This document shows positions 26,491 to 34,761 of a stretch of 47,857 nt of DNA, in pieces. The stretch lies in NCBI RefSeq assembly GCF_000498535.1, contig NZ_AVGG01000022.1, positions 1 to 47,857 of the forward strand, written 5' to 3'. The translations under genes were made by a program, and so were the position numbers. The DNA comes from Flavobacterium limnosediminis JC2902 (GTDB lineage: Bacteria; Bacteroidota; Bacteroidia; Flavobacteriales; Flavobacteriaceae). Positions within the stretch are counted from its first letter, which is position 1, and each line of letters begins with the position of its first letter. The notes beneath the pieces are model-generated. The model was given only the letters and a program-made list of their open reading frames with translations. It searched no databases and was not told the DNA's origin.

Positions 26491-27607
26491 AAAAATCTTG
26501 AATAGCTTGAATTACTTTTTGTTGCTCGGTTGTCGTTAAATCGTAGTAAAATGGCAATCTTACTAAAGTATCTGAAAAACGATCGGCATTTGACAAGGTT
26601 ACATTTTTATTATCTTTCAAGTAGAAATCACTTTTGTTCAAACTCAAATAATGAAATACTGCATGAATATTTTTCTCCTTCAAATTAGTAATCAGTGATG
26701 TACGGGTTGATAAAGAATCGCATACCAAATAAAACATATGTGCATTGTTAGAGGCATATTCCGGAATTTGAGGCAAATGTAGTTTCCCTTTTTCTTCCAA
26801 AGATTTTAATCCATCACAATAAGAATCCCAAAGAACTTTTCTCTTATTTTGAATGGCTACTAAATTTTCCAATTGTGCCCATAAAAAGGCAGCTATAATT
26901 TCGGAAGGTAAAAACGATGAACCTGTATCTACCCATCCGTATTTATTAATTTCTCCTCTAAAAAAAGAAGCGCGATTGGTTCCTTTTTCCCAAATAATTT
27001 CGGCACGCTCTACATATTTTTTATCATTAATGGCTAGCAAACCTCCTTCTCCGGCAATAACATTTTTAGTTTCATGAAAAGAGAACGCAGCTAAATGCCC
27101 AATACTTCCTAATGGTTTTCCTTTGTAGTAAGAATCGATAGCTTGGGCAGCATCTTCAATCACAACCAAATTATACTTTCGAGACAACCGCATAACCTCA
27201 TCCATGTCAACTGCTACTCCTGCATAATGAACTACAACAATGGCTTTGGTTTTGGGTGTAATTAAAGTTTCTAATTTTGAAACATCAAGATTTGGATTTT
27301 GAGCTTCAGAATCGGCAAATACAACTTTGACTCCCTGACGCACAAAAGCCAACGCAGAAGAAACAAAAGTATAAGAAGGCACAATAATTTCATCCTCAGG
27401 GCCGCAGCCTATCAACAAAGCACACATTTCCAAAGCGTCGGTACACGAAGTCGTCAACAAAGCTTTCTTAAATCCATACTGATTTTCAAAAAAAGCCTGA
27501 CATTTTTGAGTAAAAACACCGTTACCTGAAATCTTTCCGGACTGAACGGCTTGTTCTATATAGTAAGTCTCTTTACCCGTTAAAAAAGGTTTATTGAATG
27601 GAATCAT
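26483..27607 (-). CDS. wecE: TDP-4-amino-4,6-dideoxygalactose transaminase (WecE)
   Basis: A 374-aa PLP-dependent aminotransferase of the DegT/DnrJ/EryC1 class. The N-terminus MIPFNKPFLTGKE, TTSCTDALEMCALLI, VIEDAAQAIDSYYKGKPLGSIG, and SFHETKNVIAGEGGLL with the PLP lysine at 181 point to the WecE/RffA branch rather than other DegT members. It would convert TDP-4-keto-6-deoxyglucose to TDP-Fuc4N. It is flanked by a hexapeptide acyltransferase that could N-acetylate the product and by the GT56 transferase. The TDP-sugar supply genes (rmlA, rmlB) are not in the window. Confidence 0.92.
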   Translation of the reverse strand: MIPFNKPFLTGKETYYIEQAVQSGKISGNGVFTQKCQAFFENQYGFKKALLTTSCTDALEMCALLIGCGPEDEIIVPSYTFVSSALAFVRQGVKVVFADSEAQNPNLDVSKLETLITPKTKAIVVVHYAGVAVDMDEVMRLSRKYNLVVIEDAAQAIDSYYKGKPLGSIGHLAAFSFHETKNVIAGEGGLLAINDKKYVERAEIIWEKGTNRASFFRGEINKYGWVDTGSSFLPSEIIAAFLWAQLENLVAIQNKRKVLWDSYCDGLKSLEEKGKLHLPQIPEYASNNAHMFYLVCDSLSTRTSLITNLKEKNIHAVFHYLSLNKSDFYLKDNKNVTLSNADRFSDTLVRLPFYYDLTTTEQQKVIQAIQDFYA

Positions 27608-28236
27608 TAGCGTACAAATTTGGCTGGATTACCTACAAATAATCCACTTTTATTTATTGATTTTATAACTACAGTTGCTCCTCCTAATTGAGTATGTGCA
27701 ACAATTTTAACATTGTCAATTATGGTTGTGTTGATGCCTAAAACACAACATTCATCAATGTTTACAAATCCTGCAATGGCTACTCTTGGCGATAAAAAAC
27801 AATGCGAACCAATTTCAGTATCATGTGCAATACTGCAAGCTATATTTAAAACAGTATTGGCTCGTATTACAGTTTTTGCATCAATTATACAACCTGGATA
27901 AACAACACACCCCTTTTCAATTACAACTGTGTCATCAACCCAAGAACTGGAATGAATAATTGTCCCGAAGGGTATAGCTGTAGAAAAGGTTTCAAATAGG
28001 TCTTTTCTAACTTGTAAATGCTTATAACCAATCCCAATTAGCAATTCATCAAATTGCTTGTCTTCAAATGAGCTGATAACATCCGACGTTTTACCTAAGA
28101 CCCTGCAACCATTTACTTCAGTTTGTGTGGTAAAATCATCAAAAAAAAACACTTTACCATAATGCTTATCGCTAAGCGCATAATGTGCCATTTGCTGACC
28201 TAAGTCACCCGAACCTATTATAGCAAGTGTTTTCAT
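27607..28236 (-). CDS. Hexapeptide-repeat sugar acyltransferase (PglD/NeuD-like)
   Basis: A 209-aa protein: an N-terminal Rossmann-like domain (LAIIGSGDLGQQMAHYAL, residues 3-20) followed by left-handed beta-helix repeats (TVVIEKGCVVYPGCIIDAKTV and later copies) and the closing GLFVGNPAKFVR. SIAHDTEIGSHCFLSP holds the likely catalytic His. PglD-type enzymes acetylate the 4-amino group of UDP sugars and NeuD-type ones O-acetylate sialic acids. Direct coupling to wecE (stop and start share a base) favours acetylation of TDP-Fuc4N. Confidence 0.88.
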   Translation of the reverse strand: MKTLAIIGSGDLGQQMAHYALSDKHYGKVFFFDDFTTQTEVNGCRVLGKTSDVISSFEDKQFDELLIGIGYKHLQVRKDLFETFSTAIPFGTIIHSSSWVDDTVVIEKGCVVYPGCIIDAKTVIRANTVLNIACSIAHDTEIGSHCFLSPRVAIAGFVNIDECCVLGINTTIIDNVKIVAHTQLGGATVVIKSINKSGLFVGNPAKFVR

Positions 28237-28871
28237 TTAACCAATTTATTTTTTAAATCAAACAACGATCGAATGGTAGTTTTACTTTCAGGATAAAATC
28301 CATCTCTATCGATCACAAGAGTAGTAATTCCTAATTCATTAGCAGGTTTAAAATCTAATTTATACGAATCTCCTACATATATAATTTCTTCTGGTAAAAG
28401 CTCCAATTTATTCAATGCATACTTATAAAATTCGATAGAAGGCTTAGCAAATCCTACAACTTCCGAAATAAAAATATCTAAAAAAACAGTACCAAAAAAC
28501 TGATGTAACTTATTTTCTAATGAATTATTGAAGTTAGATAGAATCCCTATAGGTAATGGAAAGTCTTCCAAAACAATCGTATCTTCATATTTCTCCCATG
28601 GCAGATAAGAGCATGATGAAAAAAGTGTCTTCAAAATTATAGGATTAGGAATAACACCCAAAGACAATAATAGTTCAGAATTAAAGAAATTATAAAAAAT
28701 TTCGTCAGTTCTGTCAGGAAAGTGGATAGTTTCTGAAAGTAATTTATGATGGTATTTAATTTTTGAAATAGGAATTACATATCCAAAATCAAATAAAACA
28801 TCTTCAATTTTCTTAAACAAAACAGGCTTATATAAAAGGGTTCCAGAAACATCCAAAAGCAAATATTTCAT
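28233..28871 (-). CDS. HAD-superfamily protein with altered motif I
   Basis: A 212-aa HAD-fold protein. Motif I reads LLLDVSGTLL: the nucleophile Asp7 is kept, but the usual second Asp (Asp+2) is Ser9. Motif II ILSNFNNS, a Lys in VGFAKPS and motif IV IYVGDSYKLDFKPA are present. Asp+2 is the general acid of HAD phosphatases, so hydrolysis of phosphate esters may be lost or changed. It overlaps the acyltransferase by four bases (ATGA) and lies 2 bases after the ATP-grasp gene, so it belongs to the sugar-modification block. Confidence 0.82.
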   Translation of the reverse strand: MKYLLLDVSGTLLYKPVLFKKIEDVLFDFGYVIPISKIKYHHKLLSETIHFPDRTDEIFYNFFNSELLLSLGVIPNPIILKTLFSSCSYLPWEKYEDTIVLEDFPLPIGILSNFNNSLENKLHQFFGTVFLDIFISEVVGFAKPSIEFYKYALNKLELLPEEIIYVGDSYKLDFKPANELGITTLVIDRDGFYPESKTTIRSLFDLKNKLVK

Positions 28872-28873
28872 AG

Positions 28874-29851
28874 TTAGTAGATTTTAAAGTTACTGGAATT
28901 ATTATTTAAACCGTCTTCATTTGAGACTTTCGGATAAATTACATCATACAACAGTCTGACTGCTATTCCTTCAATCGGTGCAACAATATCTGGTTCTTGT
29001 TGATATAAATATTCTTGAAGGGTATATTTAATATCTTGAAATCCTAAATTATGACGAATTGAGTTTGTTCCGGAGATACGACAGTTTACTTCAAAGGGAA
29101 CTATCGTTCCATCTTCTTCAACAATACTTTGCAGATTAATGCTGCCTCGTAATCCTGTGTGGGAAATCATTTGCAGAATAATGACTTCCAAAGCGGAATC
29201 ATAATCTTTACAAGTTCTGGACTTTGAAGTAGCTCCATTGGCAAGTTCACGTTCCATGGTAAACAAACCGTGTAAAGCTCCATTTCTCTTTACATAAAAA
29301 GCAGTCGTAATTTCTTTTCCTTTATGTAACGGTTGAATTAAATAGTCATCAGAAAAAGCATTAGGATTTTTTGGATTTATTTCAATTCCTCTTGATCCTC
29401 TTCCCTCCCTTGGTTTTACAATAATTTCACTCTCATCATTTTCATATTCACTGGGCAGCCAAGTTTTAGCAAATGGTATTTTTAAAGCAAAATGGTGCTT
29501 AAAAGTCAAGTATTTATCTAAATATATTTTGGCTGTTGCAGCTTCACTTACAGCTATTTCTGCCTTGATTTTATCTCGATGTAAAGACAAATAATACGCC
29601 TCATAATCAGTTGTAGGAAGTATCAAGTTTACATTGTGCTTGCCAACTAAGTCAGCAATTACTTTGATAAAATCAGCATCATAAGAATAAGGAACTTGAT
29701 AAGTAACATCACACAAATGGTTACCCGCTGTAAAGTTTGCAATATCAGTTCCAATAAGGTAAATATTATAATTTAAATCTCTAATATTACGTAACACCCC
29801 TTGTCCAACATTGCCTCCGATTCCAGTAACTAAAACTGTTTTCTCCTCCAT
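28874..29851 (-). CDS. ATP-grasp enzyme, carbamoyl-phosphate-synthase-like
   Basis: A 325-aa protein. The N-terminal Rossmann-like pre-ATP-grasp part (VLVTGIGGNVGQGVLRNI, residues 6-23) is followed by the ATP-grasp domain: EIIVKPREGRGSRGIEI, DYLIQPLHKGKEITTAFYV, and GSINLQSIVEEDGTIVPFEVNCRISGT with the Mg-binding acidic and Asn residues. The family joins a carboxylate to an amine or thiol using ATP. In glycan clusters similar genes are suspected of attaching amino acids to sugars, which is inference here. The start lies 22 bases inside the upstream epimerase gene. Confidence 0.87.
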   Translation of the reverse strand: MEEKTVLVTGIGGNVGQGVLRNIRDLNYNIYLIGTDIANFTAGNHLCDVTYQVPYSYDADFIKVIADLVGKHNVNLILPTTDYEAYYLSLHRDKIKAEIAVSEAATAKIYLDKYLTFKHHFALKIPFAKTWLPSEYENDESEIIVKPREGRGSRGIEINPKNPNAFSDDYLIQPLHKGKEITTAFYVKRNGALHGLFTMERELANGATSKSRTCKDYDSALEVIILQMISHTGLRGSINLQSIVEEDGTIVPFEVNCRISGTNSIRHNLGFQDIKYTLQEYLYQQEPDIVAPIEGIAVRLLYDVIYPKVSNEDGLNNNSSNFKIY

Positions 29852-30672
29852 TCTAAAAATTGTTTTATTCCTGTCTCTAAATCCGTCTTAGGATGCCAAT
29901 TTACAGCTTTTTGTGAAATAGTGTTGTTATATTGAACTGATTTTGAAAAATCACTCCCTTCAAAAACAATTTCTGAATCTGTGTAAGCGCCAATTAATTC
30001 TGCCAATTTAACATTTGCATATTCTTTATTACTTACGCCTAATACTGGAAAATCAACTTCTATAGTATTCTGAATTATTTTATGAATCAAACTTACCGCA
30101 TCACGAACATGAATATAATTCTGTAATCGTGTACCATCACCCCATACTGAAACTTTACCGTCATGTAACGCTTGTTTACAATAAATTGGGATAATTGTAT
30201 TTTCTTTCATTCCATTTCCATACAAAGAAGAAAATCGAATAATAGCGTGTAAAGGACTCTTTTGCACCAACTGCTCAGCCTTTAATTTTGATAATGCATA
30301 AGTGGATTGTGGATTCTCTTTTGTATTTTCCGTAAGTATTACCTCTGAATCCCCATAAACAGCAACTGTAGAAATATAAATAAATTTAGCCTTAGGAAAA
30401 TAATTAAGAATCTCTCGGGTTAAAGATACATTTCCAATTTCCAATTCATTTTCAGACAAAACAGTAGTACCTGAAGCTACTGCGGCATGACACATCACAA
30501 CAACATCAGGTTGTATATTGAGCTGTGAAAGTTCAGAAAAAACGCAAACTGCATTGGATAGTCCTTCTCTTTTATTTATATGATATAACCCAAAAACTTC
30601 ATGTTTTTCAGCTAAAAAATTAGCCAAATGAAAACCTAAAAAACCATAAACGCCTGTTACAAGTATTTTCAT
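29830..30672 (-). CDS. NAD-dependent epimerase/dehydratase (extended SDR)
   Basis: A 280-aa extended short-chain dehydrogenase. The NAD-binding loop GVYGFLG is at residues 7-13, the active-site Ser/Thr in YISTVAVYG (98-107), and the catalytic pair Y125/K129 in STYALSKLKAE. VSVWGDGTRLQNYIHVRDA is the standard substrate-side motif. It likely epimerises or dehydrates a nucleotide sugar. It overlaps the ATP-grasp gene by 22 bases, suggesting that the two act on the same product. Confidence 0.9.
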   Translation of the reverse strand: MKILVTGVYGFLGFHLANFLAEKHEVFGLYHINKREGLSNAVCVFSELSQLNIQPDVVVMCHAAVASGTTVLSENELEIGNVSLTREILNYFPKAKFIYISTVAVYGDSEVILTENTKENPQSTYALSKLKAEQLVQKSPLHAIIRFSSLYGNGMKENTIIPIYCKQALHDGKVSVWGDGTRLQNYIHVRDAVSLIHKIIQNTIEVDFPVLGVSNKEYANVKLAELIGAYTDSEIVFEGSDFSKSVQYNNTISQKAVNWHPKTDLETGIKQFLEWRRKQF

Positions 30673-30819
30673 TCTAATTTTAATTAATAAGGTGAAAAAC
30701 GATTTTTTGACATCTTAATTTTTATCAGTATTAATAATTTCATCTACAACTGCAATAAGATCAAATTATTTTCTTCATTTTATAAAATGGAATTATAGAT
30801 GGCTGTTTTCTGCTTTAAT

Positions 30820-31515
30820 CTATTTCTTAGCAACAACCCAATAGCCCTGTGTCTCTTTATCTGTTTTAGGCCATCTTCTATCTAAATAAACAGCTAATTT
30901 TTGATTGTATTTTACAAATGGCTTCAAAACACTTCTTAATAATTTCTTTTTTAAAGAGTTGCCCGGCAATACTCTTATTAATTGATAATTTAATTTCAAA
31001 AACCAATTCACCCAAAAACCAGTTGATGCTTCAACTTCAATATTTGTATAACCTGCCTTTTCAAACATATATTTAAGTCCATATATTGTATAGCGATAAA
31101 AATCAAAAGGCTCTTCATGCACATGCCACATAAAAGGTACTTGCAAAACGAAAACACCATCCTTTTTTAATATCCTATAGGACTCATTCAAAAACAACTG
31201 AGGCTCGCACAAATGTTCCATAACGGAGAATGACACTAAAGTATCAGCAACTTCATCATCAATTGGAAACACCTTATTTAAATCAACAACTATATCTGCT
31301 TTTAAATCATGTAATGTATTGGACCAATCGACCCCAACATAGGAGTTACAAAACTGTTTGAAATATTCTTCATAAGGTTTTGTTCCACAACCTAAATCAT
31401 ATAAAACACCTTGGTAATGATTTGAATATTTGGTTATAAATTCATCAGCAACGTCATAAACTACCCAATTGTAAAATCTTCTATTATTATGATAAAATGA
31501 AGGTTTATTTTCCAT
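30820..31515 (-). CDS. SAM-dependent methyltransferase (Methyltransf_11 type)
   Basis: A 231-aa class I methyltransferase: VLYDLGCGTKPYEEYF at residues 36-51 (motif I), YVGVDWSNT (post-I acidic strand), DTLVSFSVMEHLCEPQLFLNE (motif II/helix) and LKKDGVFVLQVPFMWHVHEEPFD. The FMWHVHEEPFDFYRYT block is common in methyltransferases of O-antigen clusters. It may add a cap recognised by the Wzt C-terminal domain, but small-molecule roles remain possible. It is 4 bases from the HTTM-DCC gene. Confidence 0.87.
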   Translation of the reverse strand: MENKPSFYHNNRRFYNWVVYDVADEFITKYSNHYQGVLYDLGCGTKPYEEYFKQFCNSYVGVDWSNTLHDLKADIVVDLNKVFPIDDEVADTLVSFSVMEHLCEPQLFLNESYRILKKDGVFVLQVPFMWHVHEEPFDFYRYTIYGLKYMFEKAGYTNIEVEASTGFWVNWFLKLNYQLIRVLPGNSLKKKLLRSVLKPFVKYNQKLAVYLDRRWPKTDKETQGYWVVAKK

Positions 31516-31520
31516 TTTTT

Positions 31521-33404
31521 TTAATTATTAATTTCTAACAATTCTCTATTCCAGACATAATAAAAATCACCTTCATTTACTTCAATTTTACCTATTTCTT
31601 CCCACTTTTTATTAATTTGATTTTTCAAGAAATTTTTTTTCCAATTTTCAACAGGTTTAATAGATTTCATATAGATTTTATAATGAGAAATTTGTTCTGA
31701 TTTAGTATTTTGATAATATTTTAAATAGGGCACTATACATTCTTCAAATTGTTTCAATTTAAATCTAGGGCTATTAACCCTAAAAGTATAATTTACCCAC
31801 AAAGCTCCATTTGCAAAACTATTTTTTACTAATCCTTCCTCATTTAACAGCGGAACAACATTACTTTTTGAGTTTGCGTCTACTGCTTCAATTTTAAAAT
31901 TATAATTGTATTTTTCAAAATGATAGCCATACATAAACACTGCATGATGTGTAATACCTATGTAATCTTCATAAAACCATTTTGAACTTTCATAGGGAAT
32001 AGTAACAATTTTATTTAAATGAGTAACTTTAGGCATATTATTTTGAATAAATGGAGAAAACCAAATCATTAAAAGTTGTCCAAAACTTAAAACTAAAATG
32101 ACAAACTTCCAGAAAGCTCCAGTAAGGCGAATTTGATTCCATCCTTTAAGTAAAAAATCATCACGCTCGTTTGGTGACGGCATATAAACAGGTATAGCAC
32201 AATTTTCAGAAGTACAACGTTCCGTTAGCCTGTTCCCTGCTATGTAATTATATATTTTTTGTCCAACTGAAGAAATTAAAGGAAGCGAAGCAATCAAACC
32301 TAACATGTAGGTGTAACGCATAGCTTTCAACAAAGCTACATAAGCCCAAAAACCTGAGGCAACTTTACCGGAATTTGTTACTCCATGAATATTTATTAAC
32401 AAAGACTCTTCTTCATAAGTTGTCAAATAAGGGTTATTTTTATAGTTACCTTGAACCGTCAAACAATCAACTGTATTAAAAACATCAAAATGACGAATTA
32501 TTATTACTACTTTGTTGCATAAAGGACATTCGGCATCATAATAAAAAGTATAAGATGTTTTTTTACACTTAATTTTTGACGCAAGAAATTTCCAATACTT
32601 AACAGGAACTAACAATAAATAAACAGCGATAACTGTTAACGCAAACCAAGGAATAGGATAGGCTATTAAAATTCCGACATGAAAAAAAACACCTAATATA
32701 AAAAATGGCAATCTAAACTTTTTAAACCAAAACAGGAATATAAAAACGGTTTCAAAAACCAAAACCAAATAGCCTAAAAAAAGCATTAACCATTTTTGAT
32801 TCAGTAAAATACTGGCATCATTCCATGTAACCATTGGCAAGCTGGAAGGCAACCAAACCCCTAGCCCATCCATCCACATTTTGCTGGAAAATTTGTGAAA
32901 AATAGAATCAAAATACACTAACCCAATTGCTACAAATACGGGAACAACATAATTAATCTTTAATACTTTTCTATCAACAATAAAGGGTTTGTATAAAGTG
33001 GAGTATTTCAATTTTTGTAATAAACTATCAAGAGACAAAACTCTTGAAACTGGCATAAATATTAATAAAAAATTAATCCCTACATAAGCATAAAACACAT
33101 GATATTCAAACTTTATAGCCGAACTAAAAATTATTACTCCAAAAATATAATTGAGCAGCGTAATATACCGGGTAAACACTCCTAAAAATAAAAAAGCGAC
33201 TACAACAAACCAAAAATAAAAGATAAAACTTACATCTAATTCTCCAACATATTTTGATGGTTCTTTGTCATAAATGATACTTCTAAAAGTATATAATTGT
33301 TGTAACTCAAAAAACAAAACAACACTATAAAACATTCTAAAAATAGAAAGCCCTATGGCATCAACCTTTGTATTAAATAAAGATTGAAAAACTTTTTTAA
33401 ACAT
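31521..33404 (-). CDS. HTTM membrane protein fused to a DCC thioredoxin-like domain
   Basis: A 627-aa protein. Residues 1-275 form an HTTM region (vitamin-K carboxylase-like transmembrane core) with about eight hydrophobic segments and the blocks LVYFDSIFHKFSSKMWMDG and HVGILIAYPIPWFALTVIA. Residues 285-400 match the DCC (DUF393) family: FYYDAECPLCNKVV with C293 and C296. A further membrane segment near 435 and an unassigned C-terminal domain (460-627) follow. HTTM-DCC combinations are known in bacteria but their function is not. The ATG at 33404 shares a base with the wzt stop; TTG 33407 is the alternative start. Confidence 0.85.
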   Translation of the reverse strand: MFKKVFQSLFNTKVDAIGLSIFRMFYSVVLFFELQQLYTFRSIIYDKEPSKYVGELDVSFIFYFWFVVVAFLFLGVFTRYITLLNYIFGVIIFSSAIKFEYHVFYAYVGINFLLIFMPVSRVLSLDSLLQKLKYSTLYKPFIVDRKVLKINYVVPVFVAIGLVYFDSIFHKFSSKMWMDGLGVWLPSSLPMVTWNDASILLNQKWLMLFLGYLVLVFETVFIFLFWFKKFRLPFFILGVFFHVGILIAYPIPWFALTVIAVYLLLVPVKYWKFLASKIKCKKTSYTFYYDAECPLCNKVVIIIRHFDVFNTVDCLTVQGNYKNNPYLTTYEEESLLINIHGVTNSGKVASGFWAYVALLKAMRYTYMLGLIASLPLISSVGQKIYNYIAGNRLTERCTSENCAIPVYMPSPNERDDFLLKGWNQIRLTGAFWKFVILVLSFGQLLMIWFSPFIQNNMPKVTHLNKIVTIPYESSKWFYEDYIGITHHAVFMYGYHFEKYNYNFKIEAVDANSKSNVVPLLNEEGLVKNSFANGALWVNYTFRVNSPRFKLKQFEECIVPYLKYYQNTKSEQISHYKIYMKSIKPVENWKKNFLKNQINKKWEEIGKIEVNEGDFYYVWNRELLEINN

Positions 33405-34693
33405 CAATTCTCAAAATTAGAAGTTAAAATAGCATAATTCCCTGTTCTATTTAATTTCCCTGACTTCCAAAAATCACCTGGCAAAACGTCAATATTCATT
33501 GCCTTTTCAAGCCCATCAATAAAATCGTCTACTCGAGTAGAACCCAAACTCAATTGAAAGGCCACATCATACATGCCTCCCCTTAAATTAAATTGAGGTA
33601 TCACTAAATCTATATAATCTTTGTCTTTAAATTTCGTAAAATCGGTTCCCATTTCATCACTAAAAAAAGAGACAACACGGGTTTCTTCTTGGTCCCGTAA
33701 AGCAATACCAACGAATAACTTGGAATAATCAATGACCCCTAAGTTAATATTTAAATTCAATCGCACTTTTAACCAATCACCAGAAATCACTTGATCAACA
33801 ATTTCTCCTTTTTGATTGATCAAATCTATTCCAATAACTTTTATTGCACCACTACCTATACGATCTGTTCTATCTGCAATAGAAGTATCTTTTACTTGCG
33901 AAGCATTAGTCAAATAATAATTTACCGCACTTTCAGCATCGCTTCCAAAAACTACTTTCCCGTTTTCTAACACAATACCTTTAGTACACAAACTCTTAAC
34001 AGCAGCCATATTATGACTAACAAAAAGAACGGTTCTTCCTTCACCTTTACTCACATCGTTCATTTTTCCAAGACATTTCTTCTGAAACTCCGCATCACCC
34101 ACCGCTAATACCTCATCTACAATCAGTATTTCCGATTCCAGATGCGCCGCTACAGCAAAGGCCAAACGCACATACATCCCCGAAGAATATCGTTTTACCG
34201 GAGTATCAATATAGCGCTCCACCCCGGAAAAGGCAATTATTTCATCAAGTTTTCGCTGGATCTCATGCTTACGCATGCCTAAAATGGCACCGTTGAGAAA
34301 AATATTTTGCCTTCCGGTCATCTCGGGATGAAATCCGGTGCCCACTTCCAATAGGGAAGCAATACGCCCCTTGGTATAAATTTTACCCGTAGTGGGCTGC
34401 GTAACCTGACTCAATATTTTTAAAAGCGTACTCTTCCCGGCACCATTACGGCCAATAATCCCGACAGAGTCCCCTTGATGAATCTCAAAATTAATATCCC
34501 GAAGGGACCACACATAATCGCTTTCTCCTTTCACCGATCGGTCGTTAGCCTCCCCTATCTTCAGAAAAGGATCCTCCTTACCGCGCAGGTTGTACCACCA
34601 ACGCTTCATATCGTCTTTTACGGTACCGGTTCCCACCAACCCCAAACGATATTGCTTGGAAATATCCTCTGCTTTTATTACTACTTTACTCAT
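33404..34693 (-). CDS. wzt: Polysaccharide ABC exporter ATPase with C-terminal domain (Wzt)
   Basis: A 429-aa ATPase driving export of a completed lipid-linked glycan. Walker A GRNGAGKST is at 81-89, the signature is KRYSSGMYVRLAFAVA, and Walker B EILIVDEVLAVGD. Residues from about 275 to 429 form an extra beta-rich domain. In Wzt proteins of this length (about 430 aa against 250 for the short form) it binds the non-reducing end of the glycan and so links export to chain capping. Its partner wzm lies directly upstream. Confidence 0.95.
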   Translation of the reverse strand: MSKVVIKAEDISKQYRLGLVGTGTVKDDMKRWWYNLRGKEDPFLKIGEANDRSVKGESDYVWSLRDINFEIHQGDSVGIIGRNGAGKSTLLKILSQVTQPTTGKIYTKGRIASLLEVGTGFHPEMTGRQNIFLNGAILGMRKHEIQRKLDEIIAFSGVERYIDTPVKRYSSGMYVRLAFAVAAHLESEILIVDEVLAVGDAEFQKKCLGKMNDVSKGEGRTVLFVSHNMAAVKSLCTKGIVLENGKVVFGSDAESAVNYYLTNASQVKDTSIADRTDRIGSGAIKVIGIDLINQKGEIVDQVISGDWLKVRLNLNINLGVIDYSKLFVGIALRDQEETRVVSFFSDEMGTDFTKFKDKDYIDLVIPQFNLRGGMYDVAFQLSLGSTRVDDFIDGLEKAMNIDVLPGDFWKSGKLNRTGNYAILTSNFEN

Positions 34694-34726
34694 TAAAATC
34701 TATCTACTCTTATTCTTCTTCTTTTC

Positions 34727-34747
34727 TTGTCTCTTGTCTCTTGTTTC
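34727..34747. repeat. Short heptamer array between wzm and wzt
   Basis: Three units, TTGTCTC x2 and TTGTTTC, in the 68-base wzm-wzt spacer, 14 bases past the wzm stop codon. The same units make up the arrays at 35944-36048 and 45894-46033. Confidence 0.75.
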
Positions 34748-34761
34748 TAGCCCTCTGATTG

